Part shown: positions 1 through 11,492 of the stretch, piece after piece
Numbering within the stretch: position 1 is the first letter of the stretch
Layout of the letters: every line of letters starts with the position of its first letter
Origin: Rotaria sp. Silwood1
Lineage: Eukaryota; Rotifera; Eurotatoria; Philodinida; Philodinidae
Assembly: GCA_905250075.1 (NCBI GenBank)
Contig: CAJNOP010000096.1
Location: 359,008 to 423,007, forward strand
Direction: 5' to 3'
DNA length: 64,000 nt
Position numbers and translations under genes: made by a program
Notes under the pieces: model-generated
Told to the model about the DNA's origin: nothing
Seen by the model: only the letters and a program-made list of their open reading frames with translations
The model's database searches: none

Positions 1-711
1 TTCAATTTCGAATATTAAAAAAACCGACTAAATTGTTATATAAATAGGCATGCATCAAATCCGAACCGTTCGGGTACGATGAATGTCTATATATCAACAT
101 TGATTCTTCCCTTGAACTATTTATTAAAATAACCGTCAAGTTCGTGTCTACAGTTTTAAAAAATTGCTAAATAAACATAGGAAAAATTGAATTAACTAAA
201 ATGAAAGTAATGAGATAGTTGCCAATAAATATAAGAAAACATCAACGTTGTATGTTATATGACTGAATGATGATATTTGAAATTTACTCATTTTATCAAT
301 ATAGATAATCAATGGTACAATTCTCCTATTGTTTTTTTCCAAGAGAAAAATACCTAAGGCATGTTTTATTTAATGATATTTTTATTGATTTGTTTATGTG
401 AAAGTTTAATATATGATGATTATTAAAATAAAACAATTATCCGATATCTTGTGTTTAATGATTATTAATATTATCTGAATAAAACTAATCAAAAAAGCAA
501 AAAATTTTATTAGAATCCGTCAATTTTTTATTAAAAACAGAAAAACAACGAAAGTTTTGCAATAAATTGTTAATGAAATTGTTTGATATTCTATAGAAGA
601 TATAACATTTATTTGTTCTATAGAGACATTTTACAATTATAAAAAGATTTCAAATAAAAAGGATAGGTTATTTCTTATTTAGTGTCAAATAAATATAAGT
701 AAATTATTTAA
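1..711. other. AT-rich stretch without a recognised gene
   Basis: Very AT-rich sequence with no open frame that looks coding on either strand. It lies downstream of the minus-strand receptor pseudogene and probably holds its former 3' flank. Confidence 0.5.
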
Positions 712-1818
712 CTATGTTATGAAAGTAAGAGTCATATGAGTAAATAATGCTGCTGAATAACTAATGAAAGGTTGTTTTAGTTTATTTATATAATAAAAAA
801 TAAGATAATTTAATTCTTTACGAAATATATGAGAAGTTAACGAGTACACATAAAATGATGCCTAAAACAAAATACAAGCAAAAGAAATTCATTCAATTAG
901 TTAAAAAAATAAATAAATTACAGCTGCATTTAAATATTGTAAAATAGTTAACATATTATAAATATAATTTCCCATAAATATTCTAAACGATGATTTTTGA
1001 ATATATTGTGTTAAACCACTATAAAATAAATAAAATGTTATTGGTAATGATAATAGAACATTAACAATTAATTGTATAATTACCATTCGAAGTATAAACC
1101 ATTCTTATTTTTTTCTTCCTTCTAATATAATCATAAGACTATTATGAATTTGATTATGGTAACGTTTTAAATTTCGAACTGTTAATAAACCAAATATAGT
1201 CATTAATAATGGCATTGAAAGACCATTTATTAATATTGAATATGTACCTGATGGATTTGAACCAATATGATTTGTTCCATTTAATGATATTTGTATATCA
1301 TAATAAATTATATTATGAATACATACAATCATCCAAAATAAACATGTTAACAATATCATTTTTATTGCAATAGAACGAGATAAAAAACGATGTTGATTTG
1401 ATATACTCATTATATATCTAAAATATTATTTTCATAAATAGTTTTATTTGAATAAAACAATAACTAGCTATAATATTTCTCTATCAATAGCAGCTAATAA
1501 AATATATGATCGAGGTAACATTAATAAAAATCCAACAGCAAAAAATCTTAATTTACAAATCCATGACCATGTTGATGATGAGTCAATATTAAAACCAATT
1601 TGAAGAAGTCTTAATAAAGTTACTATATTTAAATAAAGTGCAAAACCAATTGAAGCAAATCTTAAATAAAGTGAATATGGACTTGATCGAAGTTTTTTAC
1701 TAACTGAGAAAACAATAACATTAAGAATAGATCCAATATTACCAACTAGAATTATAATTGGTATTAAAATACGAAATAATTCCTTTTGAAATTGATTAAA
1801 CTCAGTTGTTATCCACAT
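712..1818 (-). pseudogene. 7TM G-protein-coupled receptor, probably a pseudogene
   Basis: Read on the minus strand from the Met at 1818, one frame covers a whole rhodopsin-like seven-helix receptor of the divergent type common in bdelloids. TM1 to TM3 lie at 1818-1470, with a DRE in place of DRY after TM3. TM4 and TM5 lie at 1410-1105. TM6 and TM7 lie at 1086-925. A canonical 60 bp GT-AG intron (862-921, phase 0) joins TM7 to a last exon with a SHIFRKEL-like helix 8, ending at the stop at 712-714. Two places break the frame. One is a stop right after DREIL followed by about 57 bp with more stops and no usable splice pair. The other is a single TAA at 1102-1104, just before TM6, where related receptors have a charged residue. 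The ligand is unknown. An unusual intron could rescue the first break but not the second. Confidence 0.7.
862..921 (-). other. Intron before the last exon of the 7TM receptor
   Basis: Canonical GT-AG intron of 60 bp on the minus strand. Removing it joins the TM7 codons ending in Ala to SFYVYSLTSHIFRKEL, the expected helix 8 of this receptor type. Its length is typical of the other introns in this window. Confidence 0.7.
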
Positions 1819-2702
1819 TGAGGCAAGTATTTCTAAATAATCTTTTCTAGCTTTTCTTCATCATTGATAAGAAGATTTTTCCAAAGCACAATATTTTTTT
1901 TCCTAAGACTCCAATTACAAACATGATTATTACTTTCTTAGTCTGTTTTTTAATGAATAACGATACAATTTCACTCTTATATTATACAAGAAAACAAATC
2001 AATATTAAATTTTTCTAGAAAAACAAAAACAATGATCTAACTAATTGAAAAGCACCAAAATAAACAAAACCTTCTATTTATATCAATATTGTACGATGAA
2101 TAACACTAACTGTATAAAAACTAAATTGAGTAAATCAATTTTTTTCTTGACAAAAAACAAAAACCAAAACAAACGATGTAAAACCTTCTTGTTTAAGAAT
2201 ATTTTTAATAATTTTCAAAGAATGAGAAACTCCATCAACATCTCAATGCTAATCAAAAATAAAAATAAAATAAATCAATAAATATACAATATTTTGAATA
2301 TTTACATGAGCAAGAATTATTCGAGTCTTAGCAATATCTTAATATTAAATTTATTAGATTTTTTATAAGATAAAAAAAAAAACAAAACAAAATGATAATA
2401 AACCATATGTCCTTGTTATAGATGTTGCTATACTACCAACTAAACATCTGCCCATAGTCCCTTGTTATGGACGATAGAGAATAGCCTTGTTTAGAACTTA
2501 AATATTCCTTTTAGTAGTTTGTTTTTTAAATAAACAAAAAAAAAACAAACTTTAAATAATTCCCAAAGTGGAAATTGAATAAGTGAAAAAGGAATATTCT
2601 CTTGATACAGTTGAAAAATAGCCTCGCACTGAAAACATTCGATTTTTGGAAAAAAATTTATTTGAAAATAAATCAAATCCTATTTCTTCAAAATTAGCAG
2701 CT
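1819..2702. other. AT-rich intergenic stretch
   Basis: No gene recognised. The open frames here are low-complexity Lys/Asn-rich or hydrophobic translations of AT-rich DNA. Upstream side of the 7TM receptor. Confidence 0.4.
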
Positions 2703-2844
2703 AGGGTGTGGGTATGGGTGGGTGTGGGTATGGGTGGGTGTGGGTGTGGGTGGATGTGGGTGTGAGTGTGGGTGTGAGCATGGGTGTAGATATGCGTAAT
2801 GGGGAGAATCGCACCCACACCCACCCACACCCACACCCACACCC
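2703..2844. repeat. Telomere-like inverted array 1: (TGTGGG)n-core-(CCCACA)n
   Basis: The left half is degenerate TGTGGG repeats reading rightwards (about 2704-2788). A core of about 30 bp follows, containing GTGTAGATA and GAGAATCGCACCC, then CCCACA repeats to 2844. The outer ends are symmetrical (AGGGTGTGGG at left, CCCACACCCT at right), so the single strand can fold back. TGTGGG is the known bdelloid telomere repeat, and this copy is interstitial. Long Val/Gly or His/Pro/Thr frames over it are repeat translations, not genes. Confidence 0.85.
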
Positions 2845-3209
2845 TTTTCAAGCCATTTTCGCTTGATTTAGTTTGATCAATAAAGCCTAGTTATAAATTT
2901 TAGTCTCAGTTACTTTTTAAAACTGTTTTTTTTTAAATGTTTAGAACTGACTCTTTTATCTATCTTTGTAACTTTCGAACCAAACAGATGTTGTTTTTAT
3001 ATGAAAAACCGAAATTGTAATTATGTTCTTATAATTGTGGCCAGGCAAAAATCAAAGAGTTTTAGAAAACATTTGTTTTCTCGAACATCACAGTTACATT
3101 CAAAAAGTCAGACTTCATATTCAGATAGAGCATACTTGAACACATATAGCCGCATATGTTTTTCAGAGCATAAACTTGTTCAGTGGTCGAAAGTAAGTAA
3201 ATAATCGAA

Positions 3210-4004
3210 ATGAAATAGATTTTCTTATAATTGTGGTCATTACTGTAAATATGCTCGTCAACAATCAAAGATTCTACGTGATATACATTTATCACCAAAA
3301 CCATGTGAACCTTCACCTGAATCACAACAAAAAAATTCAGAACAGCTGATACATTATTTACATGTTCTGAAGATGATTATTCACATAATACTCTACAAGA
3401 CAATGGTGTGGCATGTGAATATGAGAGCGATGAATATGAATATAATACGAATCAATTCGACGAATTAGATCAGTATTTAATTATGCAAATTGATAAATCA
3501 TCATTAACAAATAATCCAGTGGATTTTTGGAGGAGTCATACAAAACGATTTCCCGTATTTTGTAAATTAGCCAAACGAATTTATTCAATACCTTGCCGAT
3601 ATTGATATAACCCCTCCGCTGATCTTCCTTTCTTCTTTCCTCTTGATATTATCTCTATTGCCTTTTCATATATTCATCTCATTCTATTGTTCTTTCTTGT
3701 GTTCATCTCTCCATCTCTCTTGCTCTCTCCTATATAAGCGTGTGTTTTATGTGAAGTAGTAACATTCTGGCTATATGAAATAGCTCAATAAAGATCATTA
3801 CCGAGGGTAGAGGTCAACTACTCAATCCAGTCTGTCGTTACATGGCAACTCTGGCAAAACGAAGTTGTTACAAATACCTGCGACATCATGTAATGTCGAA
3901 CGTCAGTTTTCAAGTGCTGATTTGATAATTAATCAAAGACGAACCAATATCAATCAGAAACAAGTTGAAAATATTCTTTTAATACGACCATTAAAAAGAA
4001 TGTA
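3210..4004 (+). pseudogene. hAT-family transposase relic, C-terminal part
   Basis: Decayed coding sequence of a hAT transposase. The frame at about 3330-3593 ends in a region with FWRSHTKRFPVFCKLAKRI, matching the W-(K/R)-x6-P-x-L-x-x-L-A segment that precedes the dimerisation domain. After a 279 bp insertion the reading resumes at 3880 with PATSCNVERQFSSADLIINQ and ends at the stop at 4002-4004, which is the conserved hAT C-terminal dimerisation motif. A further frame slip in an A-run near 3330 separates a possible upstream piece (3210-3330). No terminal inverted repeats were found. The element is dead because of the frameshift and the nested insertion. Confidence 0.75.
3594..3872. mobile_element. 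Solo LTR nested in the hAT relic
   Basis: A 279 bp block begins with TG and ends with CA. It is flanked by AATACCT on both sides (3587-3593 and 3873-3879), and removing it with one copy restores the hAT frame exactly. Inside, in the right order for a promoter-bearing LTR, are a pyrimidine-rich tract, a TATA box (CCTATATAAG, about 3730) and an AATAAA polyadenylation signal (about 3788). No internal retrotransposon domain is present, so it is best read as a solo LTR. Its superfamily is not resolved. Confidence 0.7.
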
Positions 4005-4015
4005 ATCATCTTTCT

Positions 4016-4205
4016 TGTTGTAATATATAATTTGTTTTTGTTGTAATATATTGTTTATTTTTGTTGTGATATGTGGTTTCTTTTAATATGATATATAGTT
4101 CGTTTTGTTGTGATCTATAGATCATTTTTTGTGATTCATATTTTATTTTGCTATGATCTCTATTTGCTATGATCTATAGGTTTTTTTTTATTGTGATCTG
4201 AAGGC
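4016..4205. repeat. Degenerate AT-rich tandem repeat
   Basis: Imperfect repeats of about 25-30 bp with the theme TTGTTGTRATATATRRTTTG, drifting to TGCTATGATCTATAG, directly behind the hAT stop codon. Probably the element's 3' subterminal region or a local minisatellite. Confidence 0.5.
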
Positions 4206-5455
4206 TTTGGAAAAATTATCTTTTTTTACGATGATTTCATTTCTTGAGGAAACTCTTCATTGTTTTTTTTTGCTAATGCTTAATTATCTTTTAGAGACAT
4301 CTAGACTAATTGTAGCATTTTCTCGAAAGTACACAAACCAAATGTGAATACTTGATTTGAATATAATCACAAAGTTTTTATCGAATTGTTAGGTCTTTTA
4401 TAATTCAAGCTCAATTCATAAGCCCCGCTCTGTCCTCATGGCAAGGTAGAGAAGAAAAAACTGCCCTGTGATGGTCTCTGGTGCTGATATTTCAGCGCAA
4501 CATTCTATACCTGAATTTAATTTGTCTGATCCAACATCGTTGAAAGAATTCTCTGAAACATTCTGAGGCTTTCTTGTCACACACAATGGCTCTCGTCTTT
4601 TTATTCACCATAATTTTGTTGGTGCCTATTAAATTTTATCCTTCTGTTTCTCTCTCATTAGTCTATTCCTGTAACAAAGTTAGCAGAACTTATTTATTTA
4701 TTTTGGCTTTATATGTCTAAGTTCTCTTTACATCGTAAATTGTCAATTGATTTCGTTATTCGTCATCATCTATCTTGTATCTCTTCGTTTTCTTTCTTTT
4801 TGGTATATTGTCAGACCTCAATGACTTATATTTTTAATAGCAGATTTGAAAGTGATTGATGCACTTTGGCTATATTTTCGGTCCAAAGTATTTTATTGGA
4901 TGAATTTTTGTGAAGAGATCCCATTTTTTTCATCTACATTTGAGTTTGCTATATGGGATGACTAGGAAATTTTTCACAACCATTAAATGAATACATCGAT
5001 TGATTTTTTATTTTAATACTTTTTTATCGCGTCGCTGTATTATATTTTTTATTATTGTATTTTTTAGTTTTCAATGCATGTTTTTATTGCTCATTTGCTC
5101 GTCAGTTGTGTCTAAATTTAATGTTTTAAATTTTTTTTCTAATAATAAATTGGTATCTGGTGAACATTAAAAAAGTATTTTTAAAACACAGCAGAAATAT
5201 GAACGATTTTCATTTATTAATGCATAAAACTGAGTGAACTCCAGTCAAATGTACAACCAAAAACGGGCTATAACGTGAGAAGGCTATCCATTAGTTTAAC
5301 CTGATCCCTTTCGTTACTTGGGGAACTATCTTCTCAGTGGTGTCTGTTAACAAAAAGTATTTTTGCTAGTAAAAAGAATGTACCAGAGTTGTTCCTTGTC
5401 TGGTATAATATAGAATAAATTAAAATCTTTTCGATTGATTCTTAGGGAAAAAAAT
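4206..5455. other. Intergenic stretch, no gene recognised
   Basis: Mostly AT-rich. A slightly GC-richer patch at 4420-4600 could be old coding or transposon sequence, but it has stops in all frames and no domain was recognised. Confidence 0.4.
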
Positions 5456-5457
5456 AG

Positions 5458-6225
5458 AAATGGATGAATCCATGGGGTTTCTACCACTTTGTGGAAGAAG
5501 GGTATTCTGTGCCAATGTTCTGAAAGAAAGGTTTCTTTTCTTTTTGAATAGTCTAGTTAGATGTATCATAGTCGAAAACGGTCTAAGACAACAATTAAAA
5601 CCTTTTTGGACATATAAAGTGTGGAATACCACATTGTTGTTTAGGAACACTCCACACCAATAAAGGGCAATCCATAATAACTGACGATAAATTGTTTACC
5701 ATATTTTTCATAGTTTTTGTTGGCATAGAGAGCTAAAATTTTTATCACATGTCGATTTAATCAAGATCTTTTATTTCTGAAATTTTCAGTTCTCTAGCTA
5801 AAACTAATGGTGAAATACATCAAGTTTGCACTCAATTTTTCCAATAATTTAACGGTAAAAATATGCAAAAATCAAGTACGAAACTTCATGTATTTCAGTC
5901 TTGTCAATGTATTTCACCATTAGTTTTAGCTAGAGAACTGAAAATTTTAGAAGTAAAAGATCTTGATTAGATATAGATGTGATAAAAATTTCAGCTCTCT
6001 ATGCCAACAAAAAGTATGAAAAATATGATTAACAATTTATTATAGGACACTCTATATATGTGTGGAGTGTTCCGAAAAAATGATTTGATTCTTCACACTT
6101 TATATGTCCAAAAAGGTTTTAGTTCTTGCGTCAGACCGTTTTCGACTATGATACATCTAACTAGACTATTCAAAGCGAAAAAAAACATTTTTTCCACAAA
6201 AGTGGTAGAAACCCCACGGATTCAC
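5458..6225. mobile_element. Foldback palindrome of about 0.77 kb
   Basis: Two arms in inverted orientation meet near 5842. The left arm starts with GGATGAATCCATGGGGTTTC (about 5462). The right arm ends with the complementary GAAACCCCACGGATTCACCC (about 6207-6226). Similarity holds along nearly the whole length, including the TATGCCAACAAAAA and AGCTAGAGAACTGAAAATTT segments on either side of the centre. The small frames read in both arms (VQKGF..RPFSTMIHLTRLFK) are mirror images and not evidence of protein. It is probably a non-autonomous foldback/MITE-type transposon. No clear target duplication was seen. Confidence 0.7.
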
Positions 6226-6371
6226 CCAAATAGATGTCACCGGTGAGAAGTGCATCTGCTATTAATTAGAAGAAAGAAACGTCTTTTAATCCCTATGACA
6301 ACATATCATTTTTTTTCTTCCTCATTTCTTCTCCTCTCCTTTTGGATTAGGTACTGATAGGACCTCATAGG

Positions 6372-6515
6372 CAGGGGTGCAGAATGTACCCGTCTGCGCC
6401 GACTCTGTGGGGGGAAAATTTGTTGATTTCTAGCGACATTTTGGGGAAATGGCTGGGGGAAATGAACTGTCGTGGGGGGAAATTTTTCGAAATCACGGCA
6501 GATTCTGCACCTCTG
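6372..6515. mobile_element. 144 bp hAT MITE
   Basis: Terminal inverted repeats CAGGGGTGCAGAAT and ATTCTGCACCTCTG (one mismatch) bound a 144 bp G-rich element. The flanks carry a perfect 8 bp target duplication, CTCATAGG, at 6364-6371 and 6516-6523. A CAGGGG-type terminus with an 8 bp duplication is diagnostic of hAT transposons. It has no coding capacity, so a hAT source elsewhere must have moved it. The intact duplication suggests a fairly recent insertion. Confidence 0.85.
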
Positions 6516-6523
6516 CTCATAGG

Positions 6524-7172
6524 AGTCGCCAGTCTTCTATTCGCAAATAAAAAAACCTCTGTTTTTCTATTACTATGATTTTCATGTGCTTCTGCATCAT
6601 GATAAATTAAAAATACTGTGAAAGTTCAAACAAAAGAATTTGGATCAGTGGTTGATCACATTCATTGCATATTTGTTGCTCATTGAACATTTATGATTTT
6701 ATTATTGAAAAATCCATGTTTACTCTTATGTGTATATACTTATTGCTGTTGATCGTAGAAAAGAAGGGATCTTAAAGTCATTTTGATCATAAATCTTATC
6801 TATCACAGTAACTTTTTTTTCTAAAGTGCAAATGGATCTAAAATAAAATCGTACACAATGATTGGCTAGCATATTAGTCGAAGACACATCATCGATACAG
6901 TCACCAAATTGTAGCAGACAACGATATAACGAGCAATTATCGACAGCGAATAAAGCATGTGACACATCGACTTTCTTCAATCGATCGCGTAGTTGCATTA
7001 ATCAAGCGGACAGAAAGAAATAGAGAACAAAAGACGGTAATTTTGTTCTCTTCAATAATACTATGAATCGATGTGTTTACATAAACACACGTAGGTGATC
7101 GATCATGATAAAAAGAATCATCCATTTATGTGACATCATATTGGATAAGCGTATAATTGTAAATACGGCATA
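6524..7172. other. Upstream region of the ARM/TIR/SAM gene
   Basis: No gene recognised. It should contain the promoter of the gene starting at 7173, but no clear TATA box or other defined element can be called. Confidence 0.35.
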
Positions 7173-9661
7173 ATGGAAGAGAATCTTGAAGAGCTTGTTG
7201 CAGCACTTGCTATCTCATTGCCATCGACAAATGTACTTTACAAGATTACATCAATTCTCGAAAAACAAACTTCTCGATCAATCATTTTGTTTGTCTTCGA
7301 ATCATTAGAATCATTATGCATTATCGAACGTTGGACATGGCAAGTATTAAGTAAAGATTTTCGAGAATGGATCGATGAAAAGAGTTACATCGACCTATTT
7401 CATGCCCTTCATTCATTTAATATCAAACTGCTTTCGAATCATGATGAAATCCAATTCAATATAAAAACATCACTTTTAATTCCATCGAACACCAATTGGA
7501 TCGATGGTGTACTCGATCAAATCGAATCAAGCAATGATACGTTTTTGACTATTGTCACTCTGTGGTTCGACGTCATCTCCTATTTAGCTCATGAATACTC
7601 TGAAATTAGAGATACATCCACTATTATATATATCAATAATCGATTTGGTCGTGACTTTTTGATGACAAATGAATACCAAATCTATTTGAAACAACTTCAA
7701 CACCCACATTCATCACAAGTAATATTTACTCCTAAACAACTTTTCTATTTGAAAACGTGTTCATTTTCGCTACATGTCTATTTGTGTTCAAAATCACAAC
7801 AATTTCCTTTTACTGGTGAACAAATTACTAAATTTCTCGCTGATGACTATTCACAAATGATTCTTATGCAAAGTTATATTGTGGACTCGTGGAGTAAAGA
7901 ATTACTTTCTTGTATCGCACATCTCATTGCTCTCATTTGTTCTTGTTGTTGGTGGGGTGATGAAAAGCCAAAATATATAAAAATGTTTCTTTCACCTAAC
8001 GACCTAATGTATGATCATATTTTGGCACTTATTCGTATTGTTAGTTATCGACCATTTCATCAATGTATCTCTGCGCAATGGTACAATGATGAAACTCTTC
8101 TTATTGACTCAATTTTAGTCTTTCTATTTGGCGCATTGGAGATACAAAATATGCGTTGTTTCATAAGTTCACAAACAAATTTATTTGCTACACTATTGGT
8201 CATAGCACAAACCTCACCATACGATAGAATATGTATTTGTGCCTATGGATTTCTAGCCGAAATTCTTACTGATGAACAAATGAAAGAGCTTAAAATTACT
8301 GAGAATATCAGCGGATTTTTTTTTAATATTCTTGAACAAGCGTGGAAAGATCCGACAAAAAGATGTAAAACAATTCCGATTCCGCATCTACTAAAAGGTA
8401 TGTTTATCTCAGATAATTAATGTCAAATATCTTTTCAGCGGGAGCATTGAATTCCAAAGACGTTTTTATTTTGTTTGGAAGAGTACATAATTATATCAAT
8501 TGATTGTTTTTTATATATGAAATAGGTTTCTTGAGTCTATCGAAGAATGATACTATTCAATCGACAACAGCTAATTCTAACAAAATATCACTACTAATCG
8601 AGCTATGTGATGAATATCCAATGACATTCGATATTCTTTGGGCTCTTTCGTTCAATTCATCTATTCAACAACAACTTCAATCTAATCAATTATTCATGAT
8701 GAAATTAGCTCAAATCAAACACGGCTCTAACGATGAAAGTATGCGTAAGATTGTGAATGGCATTCTTTGGAATTTGAATTCGAATCGTGGAGAAGATGCC
8801 GTGTTGAAAAATCGTGATGATACAACATTCGATATAATGATTAGTTATTCACATAAAGACAAACAAATATGTAAACAATTATATGATGAACTCGTTCGAG
8901 CTGGTTATCGAGTATGGATCGATTTCGATCACATGCATGGCAATATTATGGATGCAATGGCACAAGCCATTGAACAATCTCGAATGATTATCATATGTAT
9001 GAGTGAACATTATCGTCGAAGTAATTATTGTCGAGCCGAAGCACAATATGCATTTCAATGTCAATTAAAAATGGTGCCGGTCCTTTTGCAAAAATACTAT
9101 AAGCCTGATGGTTGGCTTTCATTTCTCACTGCTCAATTACTTTATGTTGATTTTACTAAGCATGACTTTTCACGTGCAATTGCCATGTTAATGAACGAGC
9201 TCACCACAGCACATCTGTGCGATAATACTCCCACTGTGGTTATTCAGTCGAAAAGAGATAATTTAGAGTCATCCACTACTTTCTCGTTGCCGACTCAATC
9301 ACAGTTACAGGCAGTGATATTTCCTGAAAAGGTACGCGATTGGACTAAGGCCCACGTACATCAATGGCTATTAGAGAACAATCTTTCATGCATGGCCAGT
9401 ATTATGTCTGATATTGACGGTCTGAGTTTAATTTATCTAAGTCAATATATAATCAGTAATGAACCACAACAAATTTTGTCATTATTTCAACAAGATTCAC
9501 TTCGACGTTTAAATCAAAGTGTGTCACTACTCGAATTGTCTCGTTTTCGTAGTTTAATCGACAGATATGATCTGGCATCGTTGGCATCTATCAAACCATC
9601 AATAAATGTAAATCATAATAAGACGGCCGATGATCATGCACGATTATGTCGCTTAATGTAG
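7173..9661 (+). CDS. ARM-like/TIR/SAM-like protein, putative TIR-type NAD+ hydrolase
   Basis: Two exons (7173-8397, 8526-9661) joined by a 128 bp GT-AG intron give about 786 residues. Residues 1 to about 500 are helix-rich and look like degenerate ARM/HEAT repeats. Residues about 510-634 are a TIR domain: FDIMISYSHKDK (strand A), then AGYRVWIDFD, then MSEHYRRSNYCRAE, whose last Glu (about residue 580) lies where SARM1 and plant TIR enzymes have the catalytic glutamate, then VPVLLQKYY. Residues about 678-750 (VRDWTKAHVHQWLLENNL onward) resemble a SAM domain. SARM1 has the same three modules in the order ARM-SAM-TIR, so here TIR and SAM are swapped. NAD+ cleavage in innate immunity or cell death is inferred from the family. 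A scaffold-only TIR adaptor is possible. Confidence 0.82.
8398..8525 (+). other. Intron of the ARM/TIR/SAM gene
   Basis: Starts GTATGTTT and ends GAAATAG, phase 1. Splicing joins LLKG to FLSLSKND without loss of frame. At 128 bp it is longer than most introns in the window. Confidence 0.75.
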
Positions 9662-10761
9662 ATCGTATGAATCGAACTATATCAATATGATATTCGTCGC
9701 ATTTTCTTGAAAGATAATAATTCTCTAAATTATGAATATCTATTCATTTTAATATAAAAACGACACAATAAACTAGAGAAACATTTAAAAAAATAGTTAT
9801 GTATTCTGATAATTGAAACACTAAATGATATTACGAAACAAATTGCTATTGTCTCTGTGATACTATCATTACAGTATGTGTTCTTGAATTAGTTTTAATG
9901 ATAGAATAGAGTTCGAAGAGATCTAATTGTTTTATACTTTCGGAGATTTTTTCACATGCAATTTGATTGTTTTGAGTGAAAATTGGCGACGGTTTTTTTC
10001 AATAAAAATTGATATCGTCGTTGTAGACTTATTAGGTTATAAAACATTGCTCGAACATCCGCGCACAAATCTTCGGCGTTCCAAGGCGTTTTTATATAGA
10101 AGGATGACGAAAACGCATCTAAATGCACCAATCACTGTGTTTCACAAATGTGTTTAGAGAAAATGCATAGTTTCGGAACATATTCTTAGACTAAACGCAT
10201 GCAAACGTATTTAAACTTTTATTATGAAACGCATTGGGACACACTCATATCATTCTACGTGTCTGTTCAAGTTCGATAGTGGAAAGAAGCTATATCTCTT
10301 CCACTAACGCTATTTCATTGGCAGAGCCGATAAACAGTTGAAAATATAGTTATGTAGTTTAGTTAGTGAGCATAAACACTTTAAAAAGGAAATTGTGTCT
10401 GTGCGAAAATGCGTTCACGAGTCCGGCGTGCTACATCTTCGTTGCAATAATATTGTGATTGAAGGAAATTATATTGTGTAATTATATTAATTTTAGAAGG
10501 TAGTAGCTAAAAGAAAAAAACTTGACTTTTCCAATTCATTTGGATGAACATATCAGCTTTCTATTAATTCATTTGAACAGGAATAAGAAGCCGAAGGATA
10601 TTTCTATAAATGGTTCTTTATTATACATATTTTAAGTAGAATAATTTTTCACAAACATCTCTTTAAGTTTTCAATCGATAATGATTATCTTGTTTTTGTT
10701 ATTTCTATGTGCAGCGATTCAGAATCATACACACTGATCTAAGTTTACAATAAGGACCTCA
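9662..10761. other. Intergenic stretch, no gene recognised
   Basis: AT-rich with scattered moderate-GC patches. The 76-codon frame at 9927-10157 has no recognisable domain and atypical composition. Confidence 0.4.
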
Positions 10762-10765
10762 TTAA

Positions 10766-11150
10766 CCCTAGGAACCCCAAGCCTTTTCCTGCGATTTACT
10801 AGTAGTATTATAGTTTTCTATCGTGATTGTTTTCTTGTTGCATCAGTGTTTTGATGTAAATATGATATTGGCATATGCAGTTTGAATAAAAAAAACTATC
10901 AGAGCGCCTATTTCTTTTTATTTCGAACAAGTAATACAAAAGATACGTTTTACAGAATGCTCGTTACAAACAAACTCTGAACATTTACAACATTGATTAG
11001 ACGTTTTCTTATCCTTAGAAAAATGGCAAACTGCGCATCGTTTTCGTTTGGATTGTGTAGAATTTTTATTTGCTTCTAGGCAAAGTAATATATCTCTTAC
11101 AATGAGATATTGATATACGAAATAGAACTTGAAGGAGACTGTCCGCTTTT
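10766..11150 (-). mobile_element. piggyBac transposon 3' end with transposase C-terminus
   Basis: TTAA (10762-10765) is followed directly by CCCTAGGAACCCC, the TTAA target plus CCCTAG-type terminus typical of piggyBac elements. Inward of it, on the minus strand, a frame runs from about 11150 to the stop at 10918-10920. It ends in a cysteine-rich segment (KRCAVCHFSKDK, then CCKCSEFVCNEH, then FCITCSK) that matches the C-terminal zinc-binding domain of piggyBac transposases. Orientation and spacing of terminus and coding end agree. The rest of the transposase is missing or lost in the assembly gap at 11387. Confidence 0.75.
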
Positions 11151-11386
11151 TATCAATAAAAGTCTTTATACGATATCACGTTCTTGTCAAGCAGAAAATA
11201 TATAATAAAAAAATGAAATTCAATTCTATATCTGAACTTCCATGAATCATCTTGTATTCTAATTGGGTAGATCCGATCCATTCTAGATAAGCGTTTTATC
11301 TATGGATTGAGATTATCCAATTAAGAAAGAAGATGAGTCATTGAAGTCCTGGTATAGAACTGAATTCTCCTTTTGTTCTTGTTGTA

Positions 11387-11486
11387 NNNNNNNNNNNNNN
11401 NNNNNNNNNNNNNNNNNNNNNNNNNNNNNNNNNNNNNNNNNNNNNNNNNNNNNNNNNNNNNNNNNNNNNNNNNNNNNNNNNNNNNN
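11387..11486. other. Assembly gap of 100 N
   Basis: Exactly 100 N, a conventional scaffold-gap size, so true length is unknown. It abuts a TGTGGG array, which probably caused the assembly break. Confidence 0.97.
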
Positions 11487-11492
11487 CCATAA

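Noticed and set aside
2703..2844. True chromosome end
   Set aside because: Arrays are short, interstitial, inverted, and have unique sequence on both sides.
5420..6246. Two homologous small proteins (VQKGF..RPFSTMIHLTRLFK)
   Set aside because: They are the two arms of one palindrome read on opposite strands, with no conserved frame beyond the repeat.
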